A stretch of DNA of 38,426 nt, taken from positions 1 to 38,426 of the forward strand of contig JAQYIU010000024.1 of NCBI GenBank assembly GCA_028721415.1, read 5' to 3'. The DNA comes from Lachnospiraceae bacterium (GTDB lineage Bacteria; Bacillota; Clostridia; Lachnospirales; Lachnospiraceae). The position numbers were made by a program, and so were the translations under genes. The stretch's first letter is position 1, and each line of letters starts with the position of its first letter. Below the pieces are notes generated by a model. That model saw only the letters and a list, made by a program, of their open reading frames with translations, was not told where the DNA came from and searched no databases. Positions 30,376 through 38,426 of the stretch are shown here, one piece after another.

Positions 30376-30563
30376 AGTCGAACGCACGTGAGACTTGCGC
30401 CGGATTCGGTCTGCGTAGCAGACAAATATTCCTCTTCGAATCCGTGCGCATCCTCGCGGAGCGTTTATCTCTGTAGGAGATTTGACTCCCACGGAGAGAG
30501 AAGAATTTTGTACTCACCACCTATAGAGGTGGGAGTCTTATCCTACTGAGATAAAGCGAGTTT
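30376..30563. repeat. Structured inverted-repeat element overlapping the end of a permease gene
   Basis: Two parts. At 30,376-30,487 a branched set of stems: GTCTGC/GCAGAC (30,409-30,423), CGGATTCG/CGAATCCG (30,401-30,408 with 30,437-30,444), TGCGC/GCGCA, AACGC/GCGTT, AGTC/GACT and ATCTC-TGTAG-GAGAT. At 30,461-30,563 a long inverted repeat: TTTATCTC...GTAGGA...GACTCCCAC facing GTGGGAGTC...TCCTAC...GAGATAAA, with a central CCACCT-ATAG-AGGTGG hairpin. The right arm supplies the last codons and stop of the upstream permease. A solo end or RNA remnant of an IS200/IS605-type element is my best guess; no transposase remains. Confidence 0.6.
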
Positions 30564-31477
30564 CTAAAAGACAATCCATCAAACCATACGAGAATCAAAA
30601 TGATGATACCCAAAGCAAAATTCTGCCAGTTGGAATCAATCCCATTAATATTCATAATATTCACGATCATCGTGAGAAGAAAAGTTCCCATAACAGTTCC
30701 CGTCACACTGCCTTCCCCTCCAAGCAGAGAGGTTCCTCCAAGAACAACCGCTGCAACAATCTGTAATCCATATGTTTCTGACATACCGGCATCCGCTGCA
30801 TTGAGTCTCGCTGTCAATAAGATTCCTCCCAGGGAACCGGTCAGCCCGCATACGATATATGCACCAAGTAATGTTTTCAGACACGGAATTCCAGAATATC
30901 TGGCTGCCTGCTTATTATATCCAATCATATATATCCGACGTCCGAAAATGGTATATTGATATAGGAACCGTAACACCAGAAACAATACTCCGGCAATAAT
31001 TATAAGAACAGGAACTCCTTTTATGGAACCAATCCCCAGATTGGTGAAGCCCTCCGGCAATCCGTAGATGACACCTCCATTCATTACGATTACTGCAAGA
31101 CCGCTGACTACCATATTCATTCCGTATGTTGCCACAAAAGAAGGCAGATTCAGAACCCCTACCAGAATTCCATTACAAAGGCCGGCAAAAACACCAACTC
31201 CCATACTGAGCATGATCGAAGTCCCTATTGACATTTGTGCAACCAGCAATTTTCCGCAAACACATCCTGTCAGGGCTGCAACAGAACCAACTGAGAGATC
31301 AATATTCCCGGTGAGTACGACTCCCGTGAGTCCCAGACTCAAAATCAGCAAAATTCCGGATTGTCGTAAAATAGTCACAAAATTAGATACAGAAAAGAAA
31401 TCCTGATTGATGGCGGAAGAAATAATCACAAGAATAATCAAAGCTGCCAATGTATATAAATGCCTTTTTTTCCTCAT
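30521..31477 (-). CDS. Sugar-type ABC transporter permease (RbsC-like), second
   Basis: A 318-residue RbsC/BPD-transp-2 permease with 8-10 membrane segments. The GNIDLSVGSVAALTGCV and AAVVLGGTSLLGGEGSVTGTVMG segments are hallmarks of this family. It follows the first permease by 4 bases; the start at 31,477 has GGAG 9 bases upstream. Together with the first permease it would form a heterodimeric channel, as in YtfT-YjfF or LsrC-LsrD systems. The C-terminus is odd: after VWFDGLSF the last 13 or so residues (ending RLPPL) come from the right arm of the inverted-repeat element, so the original end has been replaced. The membrane core is intact, so it is probably functional. Confidence 0.88.
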   Translation of the reverse strand: MRKKRHLYTLAALIILVIISSAINQDFFSVSNFVTILRQSGILLILSLGLTGVVLTGNIDLSVGSVAALTGCVCGKLLVAQMSIGTSIMLSMGVGVFAGLCNGILVGVLNLPSFVATYGMNMVVSGLAVIVMNGGVIYGLPEGFTNLGIGSIKGVPVLIIIAGVLFLVLRFLYQYTIFGRRIYMIGYNKQAARYSGIPCLKTLLGAYIVCGLTGSLGGILLTARLNAADAGMSETYGLQIVAAVVLGGTSLLGGEGSVTGTVMGTFLLTMIVNIMNINGIDSNWQNFALGIIILILVWFDGLSFRNSLYLSRIRLPPL

Positions 31478-31481
31478 TGTA

Positions 31482-32432
31482 TCACGCTCCATCCCCACTT
31501 TTTTCTTTTACAAGAGTATCCATAACAATTGCCAGCAAAACGACAATTCCAATGATTGCAGTCTGATAAATAGAAGAAACTCCCAGCTGCATAAGTCCAC
31601 TTTTTAACATTTGTATCAAAAGCACTCCAAAGATCGTTCCTTCTACACCGCCTCTTCCTTCTCTAAGGGAGGTGCCTCCCAGAAGAACCGCAGCAACGGA
31701 AGTAAACTCCATTCCATTTCCTGCATTCGAATTTCCTGATTCAATCCTGCAGCACAAAAGCATCCCGGCTACTGCTGCCATAATTCCGGCATAAACAAAC
31801 ACGAGCATTGTATATTTAGCGATACTGATTCCCGAAAAAGTCAGTGCCTCCGGATTACCTCCCAATCCTTTTATTCTCATACCAAATTTCGTTCTTCGAA
31901 GCAGCAGCATGGTAAAGAAAAAACAAAGCAGCCCAATCCAGACTGACCAGGTAATATGGAAAGGCCCCTCTTTTGCGATGATCCTGAAAATATCATGTCG
32001 ATAATATAACGTCTGATTGCCAGACAATAATAAGGCTGCCGATTTAAAAATATTCTGTGTAGCCAGAGTAACAATAAAAATCATAATCTTTCCTCTGGTA
32101 ACCAGAAATCCATTCAAAGCACCCATAACTGTTCCTGACAGCACAATCAACAAAACAGAGACTAACAACGGAATCCCCTGATTCAGGAGATATATCCACA
32201 ATACACATTGAAAACTTATCATTGCTCCAAGCGATAAATCCGTTCCCTGCAATAACACGACCAACGTCTGTCCACAAGCCAAAACCAAAAGTGGGGCTGA
32301 TTGACTCAAAATATTTGAAATATTACTCCAGGACCAGTAATGGTCAATCTGGCTGCCAAAAAAAAGAGACAAGGCCACTACCATATAAAATGCCGGAGGA
32401 CATTGCTTCCATTGATGAAACCATTTTTTCAT
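31482..32432 (-). CDS. Sugar-type ABC transporter permease (RbsC-like), first
   Basis: A 316-residue RbsC-family permease. Family segments are LACGQTLVVLLQGTDLSLGAMISFQCV and AAVLLGGTSLREGRGGVEGTIFGVLLIQ. The start at 32,432 is set by an ATGA overlap with the stop of the ATPase gene, a classic translational coupling; the frame extends much further upstream, but only into the ATPase gene. The last helix and a short basic tail are normal. Working partner of the second permease, the ATPase and the binding lipoprotein of the same operon. Confidence 0.9.
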   Translation of the reverse strand: MKKWFHQWKQCPPAFYMVVALSLFFGSQIDHYWSWSNISNILSQSAPLLVLACGQTLVVLLQGTDLSLGAMISFQCVLWIYLLNQGIPLLVSVLLIVLSGTVMGALNGFLVTRGKIMIFIVTLATQNIFKSAALLLSGNQTLYYRHDIFRIIAKEGPFHITWSVWIGLLCFFFTMLLLRRTKFGMRIKGLGGNPEALTFSGISIAKYTMLVFVYAGIMAAVAGMLLCCRIESGNSNAGNGMEFTSVAAVLLGGTSLREGRGGVEGTIFGVLLIQMLKSGLMQLGVSSIYQTAIIGIVVLLAIVMDTLVKEKSGDGA

Positions 32433-33937
32433 ATTTCTTTTTCTCCCATCATCATCTGGCCGATTGCTGCAGCCGAATACGATTCTTTTGTCATACTGCC
32501 CGCAATGGTCCCCTGTCTCATGACATACATTCGATCGCACATTCCCATCAGTTCCTGTAAATCAGAAGAAATCATTAAAATTGCTCCTCCTTCTGATACG
32601 AACTGATCCATCCACTTATAAATTTCTGTTTTGGCACCCACATCGATGCCCCGGGTCGGTTCATCAAAAATCAACAACTTTGTATTTGCGGCCAGCCATT
32701 TTGCAATGACAACTTTTTGTTGATTTCCTCCTGACAGTTCTCCAACACTTCTTTTCACATCCGGCGTTGCAATATTAAGCTGATCTGCATATTTTCCGGC
32801 AATCAGAGTATTCTTCTTCTCACTGATTATCTTTGTGGGAAATAAACTCTGCAATCCGGCAGCAACGATATTCCAGGCAATTGACGCGTTGATTGCCAGC
32901 CCGGTCCGTTTTCTATCCTCCGTAAGAAAACCGACTCCATTTTTCACCATATATTCCGGTGATCTTCCTGTGACTTTTTTATCATCAAAATAAACTTCTC
33001 CAGAAGAAGGTTTATCTATTCCAAAAATCAACCGGGCAAGTTCCGTACGACCGGCCCCCATCAGACCTGCAATCCCAACAATTTCTCCTCGCTTTACATT
33101 CATCGAACAGGCATTGACTTTATGTTTTTTGTCAGAAATCTTAATAACACGCAAATAATCTTTTTTATCCGGAACCATCGTTCTTTGATAAAATTCATGG
33201 ATGTCTCTTCCCACAATCAGACGAATCAGATCTTTTTCAGATAAATCTCCTGTTTTTACGGTCTTTATCCTCTTTCCATCTCTCATAACGGTAATCCGAT
33301 CACCAATTTGTTCATATTCCTCCATCCTGTGAGAAATATACAAAATAGCAACACCCCTTGCTTTCAACTGCCTTAGTTTTTGAAACAGACTTTGAATCTC
33401 ATGAGAAGTAAGAGAGGACGTAGGTTCATCGAGAATCAGAATTTGTGGCTGAAAAGACAAGGCTTTTGCTATTTCAATCATCTGTTGTTCTGCAATCCCC
33501 AGTTTTTTTACCGGAACTTGCAAATCAATGTCCGAACAGTTTAATTCTTGCAGAATCAGCTTTGTATCTTCTGTCATTTTCCTTTGATCGATCAATCCAC
33601 TGTGTCCAATTGTTGGTTCTCTGCCAAAAAAAATATTTTGAGAAACATTCAGATAAGGAATCATTGACAGTTCCTGATGAACCGCAACAATTCCTTTTCC
33701 GGCTGCTTCTCCAGCAGAATGAAAACTGACTTTTTCTCCTTTATAAAGAATAACACCTTCCTCGTGCTGGCAAATCCCCAGCATACATTTGGATAGTGTA
33801 CTTTTCCCTGCGCCATTTTCTCCTGCCAGAATATGAATTTCGCCGGGATAGAGGCAAAAATCAACCTGATCAAGAGCCTTTACCCCGGGAAATTGTTTTG
33901 ACACTTTCTTCATTTCTAAAATTGGTTTTCTTTCCAT
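32429..33937 (-). CDS. Sugar-type ABC transporter ATP-binding protein (RbsA-like, two domains)
   Basis: A 502-residue double-ATPase of the RbsA/MglA group. The first domain has Walker A GENGAGKSTLSK (residues 39-50) and ILILDEPTSSLT; its signature loop reads LGIAEQQMIEIAKAL, as usual for this group. The second has the normally degenerate Walker A GLMGAGRTEL, the signature LSGGNQQKVVIAKWL and LLIFDEPTRGIDVG. It starts 2 bases after the binding-protein stop and overlaps the first permease by 4 bases. It energises import of a sugar-like solute. Confidence 0.95.
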   Translation of the reverse strand: MERKPILEMKKVSKQFPGVKALDQVDFCLYPGEIHILAGENGAGKSTLSKCMLGICQHEEGVILYKGEKVSFHSAGEAAGKGIVAVHQELSMIPYLNVSQNIFFGREPTIGHSGLIDQRKMTEDTKLILQELNCSDIDLQVPVKKLGIAEQQMIEIAKALSFQPQILILDEPTSSLTSHEIQSLFQKLRQLKARGVAILYISHRMEEYEQIGDRITVMRDGKRIKTVKTGDLSEKDLIRLIVGRDIHEFYQRTMVPDKKDYLRVIKISDKKHKVNACSMNVKRGEIVGIAGLMGAGRTELARLIFGIDKPSSGEVYFDDKKVTGRSPEYMVKNGVGFLTEDRKRTGLAINASIAWNIVAAGLQSLFPTKIISEKKNTLIAGKYADQLNIATPDVKRSVGELSGGNQQKVVIAKWLAANTKLLIFDEPTRGIDVGAKTEIYKWMDQFVSEGGAILMISSDLQELMGMCDRMYVMRQGTIAGSMTKESYSAAAIGQMMMGEKEI

Positions 33938-33939
33938 TT

Positions 33940-35088
33940 TTACTCAAACCATTTTGCATTTGATAAATAATCATCAACATTTTCACTGGTGATCAGAGGA
34001 TCATTTCTCTCGGAAGGGAACGGGATAAAATATTCTTCCGGCAAAGTGCCCTCATCCAGATACTGCACCAGATATGCAATTGCAAGATATGTGGATCCAT
34101 AAGGATCTGTATTGTATGTCACATAGAGGTCTCCGTCTTTTACTGCCTGTGCTGCATCTTTCGACGCATCGGCGCCTCCGACAAAAATCCCTTCTTTTTT
34201 CTGTGCTTTCAATGCCTGAATGGCTCCAATGGCCATCTCATCATTACAACATGCCACCACCGAAAGTCCTTCAGCCACATTACTGTCCTGCAACAGATTC
34301 TCCATTACCTGCATTGCCTCTGCTCTTTTACAATTTGCTGTCTGAGATGCAACGATCTCCATATCCGGATATTCTGCAACCGCAGCTTCAATACCAGCTT
34401 TTCTCTCCTCCATATTCTGAACACCGGCAGGTCCTTCGAGAATGACAACCTTGCCTTTTCCTCCGGATGCTTCACATAATTCTTTTGTTACAAGATAACC
34501 GGTCTCATAATAATCTACACCGGTTCTCATGAACGCACCAGTTTCCGGAGCTGTTCCAATGGCAACAACAGGAATATTCTTTTCATTGGCGAGATCGATC
34601 ACCGGCTGGATTCCTTTGGAATCAGAAGGATGAATCACAAAACCATCGACATCAGATTCTATCAGAGATTCCATGATAGAAAGCTGCTCTTCGATGGAGT
34701 CCTGGTTTGATGGCGATACCGTCTGGACGGAAACTCCCATATCTTTTCCCGCTTGTTGTCCTCCGGACCACATTCCTATCATATATGGATTGGTGGAATT
34801 TCTGGTCATGACAACAATTTTATACTCTTTTTTTGCTTTAATCTCCGTTGAAATCTTGCGTCCGATTCCCTCGACCGGAAGAAGAATCTGATTTCTGGCA
34901 TACTCACTGGCACGATTGACATTCACGTTCTCACTGAAATCCTCATGCACTTTTGCCCCCTCTGATGTCTCCTCCACATTGATACTGCTATCATCCTGCT
35001 GTGTGCTTTCCGTCCCGGTATTGTTTCCACATCCGATTAATCCCAGAATAAATAAAAATAAAACACCCATTCCCAGCCATTTTTTCAT
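33940..35088 (-). CDS. Sugar-type substrate-binding lipoprotein (RbsB-like)
   Basis: A 382-residue extracellular lipoprotein: signal MKKWLGMGVLFLFILGLIGC with the lipobox LIGC and lipidated C20, then a Ser/Asp/Glu linker. The periplasmic-binding-protein-like core (about 90-350) has typical RbsB features: YKIVVMTRNSTNPYMIGMWSGGQQAGKDMGV, DGFVIHPSD, VVILEGPAGVQNMEERKAG and VACCNDEMAIGAIQALK. It delivers ligand to the two permeases. The ligand is unknown; the esterases upstream suggest a sugar or cyclitol carrying an acyl or aryl ester, or its hydrolysis product. Confidence 0.9.
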   Translation of the reverse strand: MKKWLGMGVLFLFILGLIGCGNNTGTESTQQDDSSINVEETSEGAKVHEDFSENVNVNRASEYARNQILLPVEGIGRKISTEIKAKKEYKIVVMTRNSTNPYMIGMWSGGQQAGKDMGVSVQTVSPSNQDSIEEQLSIMESLIESDVDGFVIHPSDSKGIQPVIDLANEKNIPVVAIGTAPETGAFMRTGVDYYETGYLVTKELCEASGGKGKVVILEGPAGVQNMEERKAGIEAAVAEYPDMEIVASQTANCKRAEAMQVMENLLQDSNVAEGLSVVACCNDEMAIGAIQALKAQKKEGIFVGGADASKDAAQAVKDGDLYVTYNTDPYGSTYLAIAYLVQYLDEGTLPEEYFIPFPSERNDPLITSENVDDYLSNAKWFE

Positions 35089-35110
35089 AGATCTCCCACT
35101 CCTTTTTCAA

Positions 35111-36340
35111 TCATAACACTGCATTTGCCACAACATTTAAAAATCGCTCCTGTATTTTCCAGGAGGGTCCCACAGGAGAAACCTGTGATAAAAAAATCGC
35201 AACGAGATCCTTTTGCGGCCATACATTGAAGACGCTTCCCCAATATCCATGCCATCCATAAGAACCATTTCCCATATAATTAAACACGGTGTTATAATCC
35301 ACCTGTACATTCATCATATATCCCCATCCATGACCATATAGATGAGTTCTCTGTTCACCAATGTGATTCTGTGTCATCAGATGAACCGCGTTTGGACTTA
35401 ATATGTGGGTCCCATTTATTCCCGTACCCTGGTTACACAACATCTGTGCAAACTTGTAATAATCTGTAATCGTACCATGAAGTCCCGCTGCAATATTATA
35501 ATATTTCTGACATTTGGCAAAAGGAAGACCGGTATCATCCGTTCCCGGGACATCCAATCCCTCAAGCCTCTCCATGCTTCCACATGCAAATACAGCAGGC
35601 ACACGCTCCCAATCTTTCTTCAACGGAAAAAAATCTGTCTCATTCATCTCCAGTGGCTCTAAAATGTGTTTTTTCAGATAGGATCTCAAATCCATGGAGG
35701 TCACGATTTCTACGATTCGTCCTGCTATCAGAGAAGAAAGATTCGAATAATCCCATCGCTCTCCGGGCTGTGATGCCAATGGCATACAGGAAACCTGATC
35801 TGCCACATCCTTTAAAGTAATATCCAGGGCATGCATCGTATCTACAATCCCTGCCCTGCGATACTGATCTGCACAGTAATCCGTAGTCGGATACCCGGTA
35901 ATCTTTGGTTGTGTACAGGTAAGTCCGGCAGTCATAGTCAGAATATCATGTACCGTAACAGGTCTTTTCAGGGGTTCCAGGGTGATGGAACCATCCTTTT
36001 GTTCTGTTGCCACCTTACCATTGGAAAATTCCGGAATATAATCAGACAGGGCATCGGAGGGCATAACAAGTCCCTGATCAAAAAGCTGCATCAATGCCAC
36101 AGCTCCAATGGTCTTTGACATGGAAGCATACCGGAATATCGCATCCTCTCTCATCGGGACATCCACATCGGCATTGCCATAGGCCTTTTTCTGTACAATC
36201 TTCCCATGACGGGCAACCAGGGTCACCATCCCTTTCATGACATTTTCCCTCATTGCTCTTTCCATCACCGCATCGATATATTTTAATCGCTCCGAGGACA
36301 TTCCTACTTCCTCCGGTACGACCTCACTTACATATACCAT
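35111..36340 (-). CDS. Beta-lactamase-fold serine hydrolase (class C / EstB-like esterase)
   Basis: A 409-residue cytoplasmic serine hydrolase of the class C beta-lactamase superfamily. S73-M-S-K76 (SxxK) and Y198-S-N200 (YxN) are present, and HGYWGSVF takes the place of the KTG loop, as in EstB-type esterases. There is no signal peptide, so it is an esterase or amidase working inside the cell rather than a resistance enzyme. The start at 36,340 is chosen for AGGAGG 8 bases upstream; it overlaps the preceding hydrolase gene by 17 bases. It lies 22 bases before the binding-protein gene, pointing to hydrolysis of an imported ester. Confidence 0.85.
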   Translation of the reverse strand: MVYVSEVVPEEVGMSSERLKYIDAVMERAMRENVMKGMVTLVARHGKIVQKKAYGNADVDVPMREDAIFRYASMSKTIGAVALMQLFDQGLVMPSDALSDYIPEFSNGKVATEQKDGSITLEPLKRPVTVHDILTMTAGLTCTQPKITGYPTTDYCADQYRRAGIVDTMHALDITLKDVADQVSCMPLASQPGERWDYSNLSSLIAGRIVEIVTSMDLRSYLKKHILEPLEMNETDFFPLKKDWERVPAVFACGSMERLEGLDVPGTDDTGLPFAKCQKYYNIAAGLHGTITDYYKFAQMLCNQGTGINGTHILSPNAVHLMTQNHIGEQRTHLYGHGWGYMMNVQVDYNTVFNYMGNGSYGWHGYWGSVFNVWPQKDLVAIFLSQVSPVGPSWKIQERFLNVVANAVL

Positions 36341-37910
36341 CCCCATTTCCTCCTGACAAAACAAATCTCTGAACTTCGGATTCTCTGGTCACTCTATCTT
36401 CCATAAAATCATAATTCACCGTGCGGAGTTTTTCCGGTATGATCCCCTCTTCCACCCATTTTGTCAAAGCAGCCATCCCCGCCGCATTGGTCACATTCGG
36501 TCCATCCCAATCATAGAGGGCATGTCCGCCTTCTTCCGGACAAAAAATGCAAAACGATTCATTCATTTTTTCTTCTGAATCGAAATAGGACAGGGCTTTG
36601 CCATAATAATCGAGAGTCAGCTGGTGAGGTGAAATATGATCACCTGTTCCGTGGGTAATCATCAATTTTCCTCTACGCCTTGCAAAAGCACGGATATCCG
36701 GGTCGTAAAAAGTATATTTTTGAAATTCTAATTTATGTTCTTTATAAATCTGACTGAATTCCTGATAGGTACATTTCGTAAAATCCCACTCCGGATCCTT
36801 CACCAGCCATCTTAAAAACTGGTAGGCAAAAGGAATAATAGACGGCGTCCCATTTTCTTTGATTCGAAGATATCCAAACTTTCTGGGTCCTACCGGCCAC
36901 TGAATGATCTCTGGACCAAAACCGTAGGTAATGCGTTCTCCATCTATCGTTTTCGGTCCATCCCACACGCGGCACATGACCTGCATATCCTCTCTGGTTA
37001 TCGCTCCATCTTCTGTCTCCATCCCCTCTAAATCAGCAAGAAACTTCTGCCAAACCTGTTCTTTTGGATCATAGGCTTTTTTATATTCTACTGCCACCTT
37101 GCGGGCCAGTTCATTTGCTTTCTTATATTTTGCAAGAGAAACCTTATGAGGTTCATTATAAAATACCAGCGGTGCCCACACGCAGGAAAACATCAGATTA
37201 TAATAATCATAGAGCGGGCCATCTGCCCAAAGTCCATCATAATCCTCCGGATAACTCTGGGCCATCATCACAATCTGTCGTCCTCCTCCTGAAGTTCCGT
37301 GCATATAACTTTTGTATATCTTCTCTCCATATACCGCTTCTACCACTGCTTTGGCTGCACAAGTCACCCGATGTGTTCCCGTATAAGCCCAATAATTGAT
37401 GAAATCCCAATCCAGATCTCCGTTTTTAAATCCCCAGGAGGCATCCACAAACATACCGGTTGCCCCATCATTTACGACACAGGCATATCCATTTCTCACT
37501 GCCATAGGCCAAGAGGTAAGATTGGTCGTCTGCTCTTTATCCCAGTCGGTCTCCAGATTAGTTCCGGCTCCTGCAATTCCCATAAATCTTTTGTTCCAGT
37601 GGAGTGGAAGAAATACCTTAATGTGCGCCACATGATTTTCGGAAATAAATTCACGAATCCGTACAAGATAAAAATCCGGTACATTGGCAAGCACCGGTTT
37701 TCCTTTTTCGAAAAAGGTGCCTTTCGGATAATATTCAATCCCCATGAGCATCATATCAAGAAAAGGTTCCAATGCCTTTCTTATACATTCCGGTCTGCAT
37801 TTCTCATGGAGCTTAATTGCATACGGATAGGAACTCCCTTCCATCCAATTGTAGAGAGGATTGGAAAACCAATTTTCTTTTTTCCCTTTAAAAAATCCCC
37901 AATTACCCAT
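36324..37910 (-). CDS. Tannase/feruloyl-esterase-like alpha/beta hydrolase
   Basis: A 528-residue alpha/beta hydrolase that fits the tannase/feruloyl esterase family. The nucleophile elbow is HGTS207-GGGRQ; the acid is D424 in HGTGDHISPHQLTLDYY and the base H463 in EEGGHALYDW, in the family order and spacing. Known members have a cysteine just before the serine and another next to the histidine that form a disulfide; here these are T206 and A464, and there is no signal peptide, fitting an intracellular enzyme. Likely reaction: cleavage of a phenolic or other ester (gallate, hydroxycinnamate). GGGGATGG before the ATG overlaps the stop of the resolvase-fold gene region, 11 bases away. Confidence 0.72.
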   Translation of the reverse strand: MGNWGFFKGKKENWFSNPLYNWMEGSSYPYAIKLHEKCRPECIRKALEPFLDMMLMGIEYYPKGTFFEKGKPVLANVPDFYLVRIREFISENHVAHIKVFLPLHWNKRFMGIAGAGTNLETDWDKEQTTNLTSWPMAVRNGYACVVNDGATGMFVDASWGFKNGDLDWDFINYWAYTGTHRVTCAAKAVVEAVYGEKIYKSYMHGTSGGGRQIVMMAQSYPEDYDGLWADGPLYDYYNLMFSCVWAPLVFYNEPHKVSLAKYKKANELARKVAVEYKKAYDPKEQVWQKFLADLEGMETEDGAITREDMQVMCRVWDGPKTIDGERITYGFGPEIIQWPVGPRKFGYLRIKENGTPSIIPFAYQFLRWLVKDPEWDFTKCTYQEFSQIYKEHKLEFQKYTFYDPDIRAFARRRGKLMITHGTGDHISPHQLTLDYYGKALSYFDSEEKMNESFCIFCPEEGGHALYDWDGPNVTNAAGMAALTKWVEEGIIPEKLRTVNYDFMEDRVTRESEVQRFVLSGGNGDGICK

Positions 37911-37921
37911 GTTTCCATCCC

Positions 37922-38323
37922 CTACAAATGATTTTGCTCGATATATTTGTCAATAAATTTCATGGCATCTAAGCCTTTTCCCGCTGTCAGGAAATCCATG
38001 CCTCTGGCACGCACTTCTTTATACAAAGCAATCAGTTGTTCCTCATTGGTTGTGATATTATTGAGGGTATAGCACATTAACACATCAAGCTCGCCCTTTT
38101 CCATGGCCTCTTTCATGCGGCGAAAGCTCGGCCGATCTGTATCATTACTGTCATATTGACCAAAATCCGTATAATGTAGGAATTCACAGTCTTCTCCATA
38201 TATCTCTTTTGCCACTTCATGGCATTTCTCATAAGATTCCACCATCTCCTGAATAAAATGCCGATAACACAATTTACACGCACCACGATAATATTGATAA
38301 TGATATATTCCAATTCTTTTCAT
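37922..38323 (-). CDS. Small resolvase-fold protein lacking the catalytic serine (paralogue 2)
   Basis: A 133-residue homologue of the protein at 14,053-14,454, alignable almost without gaps; I count about 46 identical positions of 131. Shared blocks are RIGIY, RGxCxxC, IYGxDCEF, YTDxGxY, RPxxRRM, GxLD and LTAxxG. The four cysteines are C16, C19, C34 and C46. As in paralogue 1, the resolvase serine and the DNA-binding domain are missing. The start at 38,323 is set by GGGAGGGG; the frame continues a few codons upstream without a site. It is the first gene of the esterase/ABC operon, its stop lying 11 bases before the tannase-like gene. A regulatory or scaffold role is possible; recombination is unlikely. 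The last 100 bases of the window hold its AT-rich promoter region. Confidence 0.65.
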   Translation of the reverse strand: MKRIGIYHYQYYRGACKLCYRHFIQEMVESYEKCHEVAKEIYGEDCEFLHYTDFGQYDSNDTDRPSFRRMKEAMEKGELDVLMCYTLNNITTNEEQLIALYKEVRARGMDFLTAGKGLDAMKFIDKYIEQNHL

Positions 38324-38426
38324 GGATACCCCTCCCATAAAATTGTCTGATAAAATAGCCTTATTTATAAGATATCACAGAAAAGAAATGCATATTTTGA
38401 AATATCTGTATTGAAAATGGGAATAT

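Noticed and set aside
35111-36340. Beta-lactam resistance gene
   Set aside because: No signal peptide, the KTG box is replaced by an esterase-type loop, and the operon is an uptake/esterase locus.
1-38426. CRISPR arrays, tRNA or rRNA genes, intact insertion sequences, prophage genes
   Set aside because: I searched by eye on both strands and saw no regularly spaced repeats, tRNA cloverleaf, rRNA core sequence, transposase or phage structural gene.

Overview
The window looks like a chromosomal segment of a strictly anaerobic, spore-forming, low-GC Gram-positive gut clostridium, most likely a Lachnospiraceae member. The signs are a four-subunit-type 2-oxoacid:ferredoxin oxidoreductase, spoVAD/spoVAE, a glycyl radical enzyme with its activase, an [FeFe]-hydrogenase, a CooS-type protein, strong AGGAGG ribosome binding sites and a lipoprotein-anchored sugar-type ABC importer. 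The species call is inference from gene content; there is no rRNA here. I see no tRNA, CRISPR array or intact transposase.

Layout. 1-2.5 kb: porD-porA-porB, ending in a strong terminator. 2.5-6.6 kb (minus): HD hydrolase, leuS, secreted L,D-transpeptidase. 6.7-9.9 kb (plus): VOC protein and a class A penicillin-binding protein, followed by a 154-nt imperfect palindrome. 10.2-12.4 kb (minus): truA, spoVAD, spoVAE, without spoVAC. 12.4-13.9 kb: a strongly codon-biased, probably very highly expressed membrane protein of unknown function with an elaborate promoter region. 14.0-18.5 kb: little-characterised genes, namely a resolvase-fold protein without the catalytic serine, a TPR/nucleotidyltransferase protein overlapping it, a rubredoxin-like protein, DUF4125 + PfpI, and a DUF6506-like protein.

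18.5-29.7 kb (all minus) is the metabolic core. A PocR-domain sensor and an AraC-type response regulator lie downstream of a glycyl-radical diol dehydratase (numbering co-linear with clostridial glycerol dehydratase, but carrying a 77-residue internal insertion), its radical-SAM activase and metK. The metK ribosome binding site lies inside the activase gene. Upstream of these is a cooS/[FeFe]-hydrogenase pair. The CooS protein keeps the metal ligands, but the positions of two catalytic acid/base residues are changed and it has an extra Cys-rich motif.

29.9-38.3 kb: a small unknown gene, a structured inverted repeat that supplies the last codons of a permease, and a seven-gene minus-strand operon. 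In transcription order this is a second resolvase-fold protein (paralogue of the one at 14 kb), a tannase/feruloyl-esterase-like hydrolase, a beta-lactamase-fold esterase, a sugar-type binding lipoprotein, an ATPase and two permeases. It looks like an ester-cleaving uptake locus for a plant-derived or similar ester compound.

The most unusual items are the modified CooS next to a group-B-like hydrogenase, the internal insertion in the dehydratase with a microcompartment-targeting-like helix and two Cys pairs, the two serine-less resolvase-fold paralogues with four shared cysteines, and the two structured repeat elements. Residue numbers quoted for reference enzymes are recalled from the literature, not looked up.
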